From positions 4,712,001-4,776,000 of the forward strand of contig OZ316897.1 in the NCBI GenBank assembly GCA_973895155.1: DNA of 64,000 bases. Reading direction: 5' to 3'. This DNA is from Marsupella aquatica. Taxonomy: Eukaryota > Marchantiophyta. Under the pieces are notes generated by a model, which was not told the DNA's origin, did no database searches, and saw only the letters and a program-made list of their open reading frames with translations. This document shows positions 34,081-47,079 of the stretch, in pieces; position 1 is the first letter of the stretch; each line of letters begins with the position of its first letter. The translations under genes were made by a program, and so were the position numbers.

Positions 34081-34744
34081 GATCTTTACAAGTTGCTCAC
34101 AAATATAAATTAAATAATATTAGATTCATTACAAGCATTAAAGGATACATAAGAATGGGTACACAAACTAAATAATTTGTGAACTTAACATTGGTATATT
34201 TGTCACCATAAATCCACTGCCAATTTTATTCCATCAAGTTATTTCATTAGGAGAGTACTTGCGGAGTGAAAGGTTTCAACTAGTAATATAAGCTTGAATA
34301 CGTAGAAATAGATTTTATTTTTTCCACCCAAAAGAAAAGGCGCAGAACCAATTTCAGAGATTCACCTTCCCCCTGCCTATCCACTTGCACTCCAACTTCA
34401 ACATCAGATATTTTGTATGAACTACTAAACAACAATGCCAAACCATCGACAGGAACATAGGGAAGGTGTAGAATGTAAAGAACTGCTAATAAACATAAAC
34501 CCTCGATTGTTTTCACCTCAAATGTCCAAAGCTTGACTTGCAACGGTAATACTAGAGGCCCCAAGTTCTCTCAGACGAAGAGCAATGTTGAACAGCACTA
34601 GAAATCAGAGTAATAACTGACGGAGAGGAATTGCCATGAATCCAGTACAATCTCGATTCCTTTTTGAATTGACCTCGACAGTCTCCTAACTGAAGGGTGT
34701 TACTAAGACAGACTTCCTCCTATGTAACCACATTCACGTGCTTA
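34081..34744. other. RAD17 downstream region
   Basis: Probably includes the RAD17 3' untranslated region (minus). No separate gene recognised. Confidence 0.4.
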
Positions 34745-37700
34745 TCACTCGTCCGGGTCTTCTATGTCATCTTCAACACACATCTTCATGAGAGGAGTTT
34801 CCAGTACAAAATGCTCTTGTTGCACCCCCTTCGCGTTTCGAAATTGTAAATCTAACTTATGCTCGTCAACATGCATACAATCTTCAACCTCCATCATATG
34901 GGAGGCATCGACAGCGATTGCGGATGAACCAGAACGATCAGGCCCAGACAGGAGACGAGAAAAAGGGTGAACTTCCGTTGCTTTCGCTAGGCCATTATAT
35001 GTTCTGGCATTAAAGATTCCGTTCAAACCTTGGGCTGACATCTCCATCTGTAGAAGATACGCAGAAGTTAAGACACTCCAGATCACACTTCCAAATCAAC
35101 CGTAAAAAATCATCTAAGGTCCTGTGAAATTAAGAGTTGCACTTCATCTGATCATATGAGTTCGACATAGCTTCAAAACAAGTTGCCAAGTTGCTTAATT
35201 CGAAGTTTAAAAAAACGGGCTATGCGTATGATTGGAAAGATTTGGCACCCAGCAACGAATTGAGAATACCTTCTTCAGTTTATTGCGTCGCTCAACTTGC
35301 CAGAGTGCAGGAGCTCTCAATGACTGCCACCTGTTACCATAGCAGATAGATATGTTCAACAGCAATACTTTCTCGAAGTCGAGAAGAGCACCATCACGGT
35401 TTTTGTACTTCTTACAGAAGACTTCAAATTTCTTCAGGTAAAAGTAGATACCTTCGTGGAGCAGGGTGACCATTTCCAAAGAGGACTCCGCGAGCTGCAA
35501 CAGAATTGGCGCCCGCAATTGCAACTTGTGACGGATCAACATCATTTGAATGTGTGAAGATATTTCTCGAACGGAAACTTCCTCGTGCTCCAAGCAAGCA
35601 GTCCGTGTCACTCAAGTATGCGGCAACAGCGGCGACATCGTCCATCGCATCCTCATCAATAAACTGCAACACTGCATAAAATTTTCGAATTAGTGACACG
35701 CGATAGAATCGTCCCTTCAACCTTATTAGCTGGACATTCTTCTCAATAAAAATCGATTTACCAACGAAAGCTAAGAAACTTAATTATCTTAATCCCCATA
35801 GATGATACTAAATTGGGATTGTCAAAACGCTGCAGAGTAATGAAAGGAGTCACTTGTGTCCAATTGAAGCAGATGGACACCAGCGAATGAGCAACGAATA
35901 TTAGTCACACCGTAAATTAGTGCAGAAGAAAGTTACCATTCTCGTGAAGGAAGGCTAGAAGTGTCGCAGAATCTGTCTGTGCTTGTGAAAGAATTATTTC
36001 AGGCTCCTCCATGTCTAGAGGGTATCTACGAAATTCCTCTTTCACCTGTGAGGGCGTAATGGTCCCTGCTGAACTCCAGAACGTTCTTGTTAGTGGATGT
36101 CAAATGTGACCATCGAGGGAACCCGGAAGCTCAATTCAAGTTAGAGGGAAATTGCACCTGAACGAAGTTGCTCATCAGTGAGCCTCTTATTGTGCAGAAA
36201 CTTCCCCAGGGCATGGAAAAGAGAGAGGCTGTAGTCTTTACCCCCACCAATGCCAGGGTACAAGTTCTTGTTCAGGGTTGTTTCCTGACGAAGTGTCCCT
36301 GTGATCTGGAGATTTTTAGGATCAGATGGGCTACTGCCCAGACCCCCAGGATCCCAATGATGGACAGTAGGAGAATGGCATCCAAGGCAAACAAACTGCA
36401 ACGAAGTCAAAGCTTGGCGGATGTCCCCTGCGGAGCTCTCTGCGATCGCAGATATACTCTCAGACGAGATCCTACACTTCTCTACGAGTTGAACTTTGTT
36501 AAGAAGCTTCTTCATGGCATTAACAGTGACTGGATTGAAGGCAATCTGCAATAGGAAGTGGCATGCATCTGAATCAGCACCTTCAGTGACATTTTCAAAC
36601 ATGCTTTCTAAGCCAGACACACAACAGTCTGAAAGCTGTGTAGTGAATATCAGATTCTAATAACATTGCAATTGAGCAATTGAGCAGACTGACAGGCTGA
36701 TGCCATCCGGTTCATGAGGCAGATGAAGGGTAAACACATCACTGCTAGCACTGCATTAAATGTTACGAAGTGGTCAGACCTTCTTAGCACCCCCTCTCTC
36801 CAAGGCTTCAAGAACATCCTTTGCTTGATCTCTTTCGCCTAGTCTTTCACTGGTGCCAATCTCCTCTGTTACCACCACAAATGTGGGGAAATCACGAGAC
36901 AAGGCAAGGCGGAACAAACAGTTGGCAAGCCGTTGTTTGTGTTCTCGGTCATTTACAATAGGCAGATCATCAATAAGCAGGACTTTGGCACTCTGTGACG
37001 GGGACACGACTCTGTCATCTCCTGAAAATGGTCTCACTCGCTCTGACGTGGACAGGGCAACTCGTACAATTGGCAACGAAGACAGTTTTCTTCCTCTCTC
37101 TAAAAAGGCTTCAAATTCGTCAAGTTTGGAAACATATGTATCCCCTGCTCAGCAACAGAACACAAAATTTTTGTTAGCACCAGTGATCCATTGCGGAACT
37201 CTCCTGCTCGTGTCATAAGCGTAGTATATTAAGAGACCGCGGATGAGTCATAAAAGCTTGGAAGTTGAGGATCAGTTCTTTACCAGAAGCCGCATGGCGT
37301 GAGTACTCTTGCCAGAGCTCAGGTACTGGTGTTGTCCATTCAACCAATTCTACGCCCAAGACGTCAGCAAGAACATGAACTACCGCCTGCCCAAAACCAA
37401 TTGTCGAGTCTTAATGTGCTCTGGGATAGAACCGGTGCAAACTGGTGCTCCCACGTTACTGATAAACGAGCTTCAACGCCTTCGATTATAATTTAAGACA
37501 ATCCAAAGCAGGTCCTTTCAGACATGATATGGCTATATGACTACTTACGGTTTTACCAACTCCAGCGGGCCCAGCGAGTATCAGCACACGGCTGCCTGAA
37601 AGGGACTACAAAAAAGAATACACCATTATGAAGAGGAGAAAAGACCAGACTTTGTCCAGTTGTCCAATTTAACACAACTCCAAGTACAGACCTACCAACA

Positions 37701-39836
37701 ATCGCACCTAACCAACTCGCACCACTAATCTCATTCATTTCCCAGGTTCCATTAGCTGCAGGGCCCGTACCCAGCCCTTACCCCGTAGGGGTGCAGGAGT
37801 TGCCCTTGAAGCCATTCTTTCACTTCTGCAACCTGTCGTTACGCACAAACAGAATTAAAAATCCATAAATCCATTCAATATTATCCATATGAGATCCAGA
37901 CTTCTGTGTACAGTACCCAACGTGGCTTCAAATAGTGAGTATAATCAGATCACACTCCGCTAAGGCACTTAAAATCTGACAATTCTACACTGCCTGAAAT
38001 TAGCTCAAAGTATCACCAAGCCCTACACGAACATGAGATATACATTCTCTGAACCTCATCGCTGAAAGAGAAGTTCAGGTTGCTTAAGTAGACATTCTCA
38101 TTCACTAATGACATCATCTTGCAGTAGCAGAATATCCATTCGTGACGGCTGGATGTTTCATGTGATCGTCGCATAGCATGCTTACTTTTGAAACATGGAG
38201 ATAATTGAAAGATACTACTGGAGGCATCTTAATTCTGAAAGAGGAAGGATAGAACCTCTTGCCGCTAGTTTTTCCTAAAAAGGAACAATAACAACCAAAC
38301 TGTACAAGGGCATAATTTGCAAATGTCGCAAGGACAGCTGCTGGTCAACATCGTTAGAGCAATTAAAAGGCAAAAACCTGCAGCTGGAAAACAAACACAT
38401 TGAAATACCTTTTTTGTATGAACAACCAGGTCTCCCACACTTCTAGGAGTATACTTATCCACCCACAGTCTATAATCCACCTCACATTTGAGACTAGGCT
38501 TCTGGTGATCTGCAAAACAGACAACCGTTTGCAGTCAAATTGACCTCTGTACGTCTTTCCCTCGCCGGGCCTCAAATGTGACATGATGCAAACACTTGTC
38601 GTACGATTTGAAAGGTTCACGTCTAATCTCATCAGCTCCCAGAAGAGACTACAGGCTGGTCAAACACCTAAATCCAGCACTGGACTCATTCAAAGTACTG
38701 CTGAATGCCTTGGAAACCAGAGAGAGTAGGCGAGGAATGAAGGTATCTGCAGGCAAGTTTAGAAGCTGTCTCCCAACGTACTCGAATTTTCTGAGTTCGC
38801 AAAACCTTCATTACGAGATACAATTCCAAGGCAAAGACAATTCTGAAAATTGACCAACACACCTAAACTCAGTACAGTACGTCTTTCAAGACGCTTATCC
38901 GACCCACTAGCGTGTGCACCTTCAGGTTTAGCCGAATCTCTTCCTTTTCGACTTCTGGAGCTCTCTTGAGCTTTTGCAGTTGGCGTCGTGATGATTTCCA
39001 GAGGAAGCGTACCATGCCGGACATTTCTATTAGAGATCTTCCTTCCTGCCCGAGGTAAAAAACCAAAATGAATGTTCATGTTGCTGTATGTACGACATTC
39101 GTTCAAACAAACCCGACTCACAATGACGCAAACGTGTCTGATTGACAAGAGGGTGAAAACACAAGGTAAAGGGCACAACATTTCGAACCTGATTCGAATA
39201 AACTGCTCACGGTAGGCTGCTGTGACTGCTCCCGTAGCTTCTTTAGTGGAGCAGTCTCCAATATCTGTAGTTTCCGTTTCGAACTAGTCTCCGATTTCAC
39301 TCCAGTCTGCAAGCGAGGGAGGAACACAACAATATCAACCAACACTGCTGCATCCGCCGAGTCTAAAACTTTTGTTAAAACTTCAGTCAGATCGTATCCA
39401 AGTAGACTGTGCCCCGCCCGGTTACAGCATTGACTAATTATTGAGGCCAGGTAAGCTTCAGCACGACAAGAAACGCATTCGCTGCTTCGAGTTGGCCGTG
39501 CAGGTACAGAATCCAAAAACAGAAAGGGAGCGAGCAGAACAGTCTCAATTGTAAAGATACATGCTTGACCGGCGCTATAGAGATGCGATTTTTCGGCTTT
39601 TTCCTACTCAACAATTGGCGCGAATCAAACCAAAAAACGAGGAGATTTTTTTTTCCCCTCCAGAGGACAAAGGGGAAGGAAACTCGCACTCCTACCTGCA
39701 CACTACTGGCGGCGACAGGACGAGTACGCGAATGACGAGCGGGGGAGCCACCATCCTCTCTCTTTCCTTCTTCCTCTTCTTCGTCGTCGTCGTCAGATTC
39801 CAACACAATGATCCTTCGACGGGGCCGTTTCGCCAT
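34745..39836 (-). CDS. RAD17: RAD17, checkpoint clamp loader subunit, 13 exons
   Basis: RAD17 with RFC2-5 loads the 9-1-1 clamp onto damaged DNA in the nucleus and starts ATR checkpoint signalling. Thirteen exons, all GT..AG: 39836-39696, 39306-39189, 39045-38863, 38509-38409, 37832-37782, 37605-37549, 37386-37284, 37144-36780, 36545-36158, 36065-35937, 35671-35452, 35330-35270, 35047-34745. The sum of 2220 bases gives 739 residues, typical for plant RAD17. The N-terminus is basic then acidic (RPRRRIIVLESDDDDEEEEE). LWVDKYTPRSVGDLVVHTKK is the RFC-type entry motif. Walker A GPAGVGKT is at 210-217, Walker B VLLIDD at about 306-311, and SSAGDIRQAL near 411-420 belongs to the sensor region. KDYSLSLFHALGKFLHNKR and AAVAAYLSDTD are RAD17 signatures. 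The start is the first ATG in frame with exon 1. All key residues are present, so it is probably functional. Confidence 0.95.
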
Positions 39837-41235
39837 GGTTCGTTCGTTTTCGAGGGCCTCGCCCTCGCCCTGGCGCTGGCACTCGAGCTTTTGGCGCGCA
39901 AGCTCGATGGAGGTGAACACCGCCGTATGACTTCTGCTCTCTTCGACTACCAGTCCGCTCTCCTCTCATCACTTCCCCTCTATGTTTCTCCTCGTCTCCC
40001 CATCCGCTCTCCTCCCTCCACTTCCCTTTTGGTTCACCACAGTAGAGTACTGCTCCCATCAGGATAATTGTTGGCATTCTTTGCTAAATTTTAGTTATTG
40101 GCCCCATGGAAGTTCCATGATTTGTCACAAGCACGGGGTTCATCACTAAAGTTTAGCATGGTCAGTAAAACAAGCTTACATAACGAAGGGGTACTCCAAC
40201 TAATTGAGTATTCTGATGGTGCCAAAAATTGCCCCAAAAATCGCCCCAGTCCAGAACTATTGTCAAAACAGTACAGTGTGAACGATATGCCAGATGTTAG
40301 TTAGAGCTTATCGTGATCACATAGCTTAGGTTTGGTCCCAGGCTCGATTAATGTTTTCTTTCTTTCTTAGCTAGGAACTGGTCAGCTGGCGTGAAGGAGA
40401 AATGCTTATAATATTAGTTATCATATTTTTTTGTAATAACAACTTTTTGTTAGATCTCCCTAGATTTAAAGAGCACTACCATATTCTGGCTAATGGAGTT
40501 TGTGCTAGGTGTGAAACTAGTTGACTGAAGACAAAACCTGATTTATGCCAAAAGTGGCAAAGACTTTTCAGTAAGATGAAATTTGACAATATTCTTTTAC
40601 CACTTCAAAACAAGGTGGCTGTCATCTCGGATTGTACTCCTTCCAGGATCTGCCCATTCTCAAGTTTGTTCTTCATCAATTTCATTAAAGGGGTCTTATC
40701 GGACCTCATGGAAGCTAAGAAAAACAAATTTACTGACACTAAGAGTATTAGCAAAGTACAGAAATTGAAGCCCATATGGACCTTCATGTCTACCAAAATG
40801 CTTGGATGTACTTTTGCAACCTGGATAAACTACAGTGAATCCCTAGTTTCTGCTCACTAACATATTTTGCACCAATGAGTTTTGTGGCACAAATACTTGA
40901 GAGTCATATTTTGGAAATTTGTAAGTCTCTCAATTTGTGACAGGGTCACTCTTTCTCAAAATCCGGTAGGAACTTAGTGTCAACTTTTAATTGTGTATAT
41001 AAGTTGAAAGACAAGTAGGTGTATTAAAAATCAATTATATTTAGTTCTAATAAGTTGATGCCACAACGGAGTTGAGAGAGGTTTCTGGTGGTGGTAGAAT
41101 TTGATCCAAGGACGGCATGGGAATCACTGAGGGGCCCAAGAATTGGAGCCCTACATGAAGGCATCCTGGTATGGGGGGTTGGCCAGAGGCTCCACACAAG
41201 GCGTAGAACAAGGAAAATGGTTCAAACATAGGAAA
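39837..41235. other. RAD17 upstream region, then no recognisable gene
   Basis: The first ~200 bases are T/C-rich on the plus strand (A/G-rich on the RAD17 strand), as in many plant leaders. Beyond 40100 there are only short unrecognised frames. Confidence 0.4.
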
Positions 41236-41240
41236 CATTG

Positions 41241-41555
41241 AAACTTAAAACAAGTGTTGCTCCACTAGTATTACTCCCAAAATGGTCATGTTTGGATTCA
41301 TTTTGAAGCCCTTGATGAGCACTATGTAAACCGGGGTGTTTTGGTTGAGCTCAGGTCTCATACAACATCCTCCAAACAAACCAGGAAGCCCACACACCCA
41401 AAAGGTCAACAAGAACTTGATGGTGAAACACAGAGGATCCAAATCCAAAATGAAGGGAAGATATGGAAAGTACTGAAACTTACAACAGATGTTGCTCCAA
41501 TAGTGCTTCTCCACACATGGCATATTTGGATTCATTTTGAAGCCCTTGATGAACC
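41241..41555. repeat. ~80-bp direct repeat ~235 bp apart
   Basis: TGTTGCTCCA ... TTTGGATTCATTTTGAAGCC ... CTTGATGA occurs at 41241-41319 and 41476-41553. It accounts for the repeated motif in a 157-codon minus-strand frame, which I do not accept as a gene. Confidence 0.85.
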
Positions 41556-42049
41556 CCATTACTCCATGGTCCAAATCAGTCAAACTGATGATCACAATAA
41601 GGGAGAAATTGTGCCCCCAAAATGGCAAGACTAAGTGATCTGAGTGTAATGGTCGCGGCCATTGAAGGGCCTCAATTGTATTGGGCCTGGATTTATTGAG
41701 GAGCTCTTGGCTGGCCATTTGGTGGAGGAGGCCACTGAGAGGAGGCCCTTTGTATAGACTTTGTACTTAGAAATATTGGTTTTTCAACCATTTCAAAATC
41801 ATTTGTGTAGGGGCTTGTTGGAAAAAGCTTCCCGACCTAAATCCAACAAGGTGTGGCACAACCCCAAAGGAGCTAAGATGGTTGAGATACAACCAATTAC
41901 ATATTCCTTGAAAAGAGAGTTTAGTTTGAGGTTGTACGGTGGCCAAGAAGAAACCCCTGGCCGCCCAGGCATGAGGCCATTGCACAAGGCAGATGACCTC
42001 TGATGTGGAGTCGTTCAAGTGGCCATGGTCGTACGGATGGAGTATCGGG

Positions 42050-44860
42050 GAACAATAGGTATCTGCTCGGGTATTGGCCAAACTTGAATAGCCATATCTT
42101 TGCCATTCAACATCCATTATGATAGCCATTTTTGGGGCAATTAGTGAGGAGATGGCCACCCGAATCTCCTCTCAGAAGTGGATTCTAGGAATATTATACT
42201 CTCAACAAATGGTGAGGCTCCATCATTGTATCATGGTGGATTGGTGGGCATGGCGGACTGTTGATAGGAAGTAGTTTACAAGGAGCCAATAGTCATGGCA
42301 CTTGACTACCCTACTACTTAGCTTTGGCATCGTTGACTCCAATGCCGAGCTCCTCTATGGTCCAAGTGTCCCAAACGACCATCCAATGGGGACTACGTAT
42401 GGGGCGACTCGTGGGCAATGAAGCAGAGGCAACATCTTGAGCTGGTGGCACACACAAAGGACTAGACTAGCATTGGGAGTTGTTTGGGTCATGGGAAGGG
42501 CCAAGCTCAAGGTGGACCATCTAGACCCTGAATAAATTTGAGTTTTGAGGGCTTGAGTGAAAGCTCCTCTTGGACCCAAGGCCAAATAAGTTTACTTTAT
42601 GTGCAATGGACGTGTGGCTCAGGATTAGCTATGTATTCGGGGCCCCCAACTAATGATGGGTTCTGAGGGACCGGGCATGAGCACCATGTTGGCCCAAGTA
42701 CAACAGGCTAAGGCACTTCACTTATGAACGTCTAACTAGAAAATTATGGGCATAACAAGTTAGTTGCATGCCCATGCAATCGGGTTGGAGTCCAGGATAG
42801 GGGACCAAAGTTGATCTGAGGGTGGTAGGTCTCCAAAAGCAAATGAGGGGAGTGCTGCCTCCCTGGGGTCAAGGGCAAACCCAAGTCATAAAGCGGTCAT
42901 GTGACTAAAAAGGAAACACCATTCAAATGGAAACAACAATAACTTCTCAATGGGAAGTACTTTGAAAGACTTATCGGATCATTCTGTTTGAAAGCTCTCA
43001 AGTATGACTACATCCTCTTGAGCTCATTTGGGTCAACGGGTGCCTTTGGTTCTCAAGGTTTGCGGGGGTTATCTTGCTTGCTTGCCAAATCCTGCCGAAA
43101 TAGCAACCAAGCTACATTCAGTTTCCCACAGGAGCTTGCATTGAGGAGGCAATGAAAACTAGGTGTGTGTGTTGAGGTCCAAGTGCATATTTCCCCTAGA
43201 CTCTTAGTTGAGTTGGAGCCTTAGAGATAGTTGCTAGAGTCGGGGCCAAACGTACTAGTTTTGGCGTTTGGGACAAGCTTCGGGACAAGCTAGCTATTTG
43301 GGCTATGAGAATGTCTTGAATGCAAGGCAGTCAACTAGTAATGGATAGAAAGTGAGGAACCTCAAGTAGTATTGGGTAGAGGGGTTGTTCTGGACAAACG
43401 GTGGGTGTCGACCTTGACTTCAATTATGGCAAGGCCACATGGGCCGGAAGGTTCTATTTGTAGACCTACTTACTAACAACTATTGAGCTTGAGGCAAGAC
43501 AATGGATTCTAGATCATGATGAATTATTTACCGATGTGTTTGGTTGCCTATACATATACTGAGGACTGTTGAGCAATTGTCGTGTTAAAGAGCAAGTGCG
43601 GTTTTGTATGGGAGATGTTGCTAGCAGTGATAGAGGCACCAAGTTTCTTGATCAAGGAGTCCGCGTAGGCATTCAGGCACCAAGGGTACTTAGGAAAGAT
43701 TAATGGGATTGGTGAGGGTGCTGGGTGGCTAGGTCCACAACTCCAACAAAGGCACCATTGGCCATCCTAGGTAGGTAGAGGATGATTGGATACATGCCAT
43801 ATGTTTTAGGGTAGGATATTAGGTTTAGTGGCGATACAATGTTAGGTTTAGCAGGTGTGTTTGAATGTTTGTTTTTTGGTACTTAACAACAGCATCGGTA
43901 TGTGCTAGGGGCTCATTGTATTGTTTGTTTTGGGAAGTTAGCATCTAGCAAAAGTAAGGTCTAAAGTAGGAAGGTGGGGAAGTAATGCTTTCCTAGTGAT
44001 GCAAGGATTGGGCAAACAACAGGAGGCGGGGTTGCCCTTGCAATGTGTTATATTTGTTGGCCACCAAAAGATATGGATTTGGTTTGATTCAGTCTAAAAA
44101 ATTGTCATGTTGTTGTCTCCCTTTATTACTATCATGTTCTTCCCCTAACTGTATTTTGCATGGATTTGGGACAAGACTCACTAGGGTCACTAGCACTAAC
44201 AAAATTGCTGAAAAACACTTGCATGGTTTGGTCGAACATGTGAGTAGAGGAAGTAGTAACAACACCCCACCAATGGCAAAGAGGAGTATATATGAATGTC
44301 ACAGTCCAAAGGATGTTGTAGGCTTTACCCTTAGGTCTAGAGTTATGATTTCAACCATACCTAGGCCGACCTTAGTCGTAGACCTGGTTAGGTTAATCAA
44401 ACTGCACACTCTGTACCCAACAATGCTTGCTTAAATAATGGGAACTTAGGATAGGAAGAACTTGTGTTGCGGAGACTTCATATGGCCGACAAGCCTAGAG
44501 TACAATAAAGTTCTTGTGTGATCCTGTGGATGTAGCCTCATTTGAGATGAAGTATCACATAACTATGTCTCTCTGTCAACTACTTGTTCATTGGATGTTC
44601 ATGCATGGGCATGCCGTTGTGAATGTTGTCTTTGCTCAACAACTTCATCAAAAGCAATGAAGACAATAAATAGATTTGATGATCAAAAATACATTTCCAA
44701 GCTAGAGCTGAAACAAATAGTACAATTAAACCAAATCCTTATAGGGCCCCTCTATATCCCCGTCATACTATACAAATGATTTTAGCACAAAGAATATGTA
44801 TCTATTATGTAACTCTTTTGATAAGCAGGTCGCACCATACTCAATGAAATTTCACTATAT
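42050..44860 (+). mobile_element. Family B LTR-retrotransposon repeat, copy 2, with a nested LTR
   Basis: Matches copy 1 (1-2100, minus) in its 42650-43740 part and copy 3 (50560-51600) at about 42090-42140, 43870-44310 and 44641-44850. The last two blocks are contiguous in copy 3 but are split here by the LTR at 44314-44641. A TACTTAA-like TATA block lies near 43882. No protein domain is readable. Confidence 0.65.
44314..44641 (+). mobile_element. Nested copia-type LTR inside family B copy 2
   Basis: Starts TGTTG, ends CAACA. It matches the solo LTR at 52404-52771 along most of its length: CTTAGGTCTAGAGTTA, RGATAGGAAGAACTTGTG / AAATAGGAAGAGCTTAGTC, GTGGATGTAGCCTC / GTGGACGTAGCCTC, CAACTACTTGTTCATTGGATG. 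Sequence on either side joins smoothly when compared with 51355-51385, which lacks the LTR. The expected 5-bp duplication is not evident (AAGGA and ACTTC), so it has decayed or arose by recombination. Confidence 0.75.
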
Positions 44861-46900
44861 GAGGCTATTTTGAAAGATCTTTCTAAGCCATTCAATTCTA
44901 AAGAACCCAGGAAATAAGTTTCCATTCAATACAAAGGGAGATATTGAATAACAAAGGTGATGTTTCAGAAACTTTTGTAAGTGCAAAGTGTGGATAGTGA
45001 GGGACGGGCTGGGGGAATCTTTAGAAATTCACAACTCTAGCATTCCAATTCTTCATCGAAACTAGAGACATCCTTGATTTAAAAGACCACTTCTAATGAG
45101 CCCCATAAGAGCCTAGTCAATTTGAAATCAAGAGAAAATATTGAAGGTTAAGTTTGTTTGTTCAAAATATTTGGAGAAGAGAAGGGGTCAATGAGTGACA
45201 AAGACCAAGGGACCCTTTAAAGTGATGAGTAAAACTACTTCCTAGTTTAGGGACTTATCCACCCACTTATAGCCTAACAAATTAATTAAGCCATTTAAAA
45301 TCCATTTCAAAATTTGCTTTTCAGTACTCCATCATGCATGCTAACCCTACTTACCAAAATTTCCTAGATACACAATTTTCAATTCCCAAACCAGTTCACC
45401 TCACAACAAAAGTAGCTTGAGCAAGCTTAACTTCCTTCTTTATATAAATAAAATCTAAGGTTTGAAGTTACAAAAAACATTCATTGCCGGCTGTTTTCTA
45501 GCAAGAGGAGTTGAGTTTGTCTCAGGTCTTGCCCAGGCTTTTAGTTGTCTATGGTTCAGCCAAGTCAATCCGAGCAAAGTTTCATCCTTCTTTGTGCTTC
45601 TTCCTTTTTGTGATAATCATGACATGAAAATAGTTGACTTACTTTGAGCTTCCCATCTCACCCCTAGCTTCTCGCTCATTTCTTGTAAGCTCTACACTCC
45701 AATCCCACTAAAGAAAGAATCTCCTCTCAATCTCTTTGTTACCCATCCTTTTTTAAGCTCCAAACAATTGATTCAACCCTAAAACAAAAGTAATTCCTGA
45801 AAAAAGTCACAATGGTATTTGAACCCTGTTCCTTCAGGCTATGATCACAAAGAAAATCCAGCTAATCTGCTTCTTTGAAATTCCTGTAAAGTATTGAGTC
45901 ATCATTTTTTCTGACTGATTTTTCTTTCATCCAAATATCAATGACTGTTAATTTGCTTGGCGCGATTATTTTTCTTTTGTTGATTTCCTTAAACCTTCCT
46001 TTTGTAGTCAGCTTCCTTCTTCAATGTACATAAGCATCATTTCCTCCGAGCCAAGGCTGACTTCAATCATCCCGTTTTTTCACTCATTCAAAGTTCTGTC
46101 TTTTCAGTTTCATTCCTTCACTTTTCTCTATCTTTAAGTTTCCTTACGTCTCCATTTATCAATCTCACTTGCACCTTCCAAATTCCCAAGCATGCGTACC
46201 CATTGCTTCTGTAATAAGATATTATTATGAGTTGTAGAGAGGGGAAAAAATGAGGATCCCTTCACTAACTTCCTATCTTCAGTCTGTCAGGAGCACTGTA
46301 GCTTATCGGCATAGCCCAAGGATGTATGAAGAAGGTCACTTAAGTATCAACCATTGCTGTTGGGTTCAATCATAGGATGTACATCAGCCGATCATTCAAT
46401 TGTGGCCTGGAGACTTAAATCACAGAATTTCCATTCACACAAAAGACAACTTCGAGGCTCATAATGAGCCTCCCGTACCTTTTCACCACCCGCTGCCCGC
46501 ATCTTCTTCTTTACTTCTATACGCACCACTCCCTTCATTATTACTCTTTTCCCTTTCTTTGTACCGTCTATTGCTTCTTTGTGTGTGCGCAGACATATTC
46601 CAATTTGGTTTGGCACCAACACGAGAGGTCAACCCCTCGCTCCATTCTTCCCATCCTCCTCTAGACCATGATCAAAAGAAACTCTTCAAAATTATCTCAG
46701 ATTCTAATTTCAGTATATTCAGCTGCCAATAGCATTTTTGGCTATGCTGCTCGTCCTCTCAAATCAATTCACCAATTCGGATGTGACGGGACCAATGGTC
46801 CCAAGGAATGATTTTTAGTGACGCACACATGTAAATAAATAAATATGTGTCAAGTTTTTTCTTTTTTTTCTTTTACAACCTTGCCAACAATACTTTATGC
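44861..46900. other. No recognisable gene
   Basis: A T/C-rich part at 45700-46700 gives spurious frames. No family motif. Confidence 0.45.
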
Positions 46901-47079
46901 GCAATATAGATAAGGTAAGTAGTGATATTTTTCCAGGTCCTCTTAATTATCGGGCCAAGCCTCAGAGTAGGGGGGGTTGGCCGCTGGCCGGTCCGGGCCA
47001 AGGCATGTGCTCTATTGCCATTCCATGATGGAGCCGGGAGATTATCTAGCTTTACATTTTTATCACCAGCCCTAGTATT

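Noticed and set aside
39561-40067. 168-codon plus-strand frame opposite RAD17 exon 1
   Set aside because: Shadow of the RAD17 first exon and its T/C-rich upstream region.
41245-41718. 157-codon minus-strand open frame
   Set aside because: It spans a direct repeat and has a repeated peptide (GFKMNPNM) because of it; no family motif, retroelement surroundings.
45810-45890. tRNA-like B box on the minus strand (GGGTTCAAATACC)
   Set aside because: No A box at the right distance and no pairing arms.
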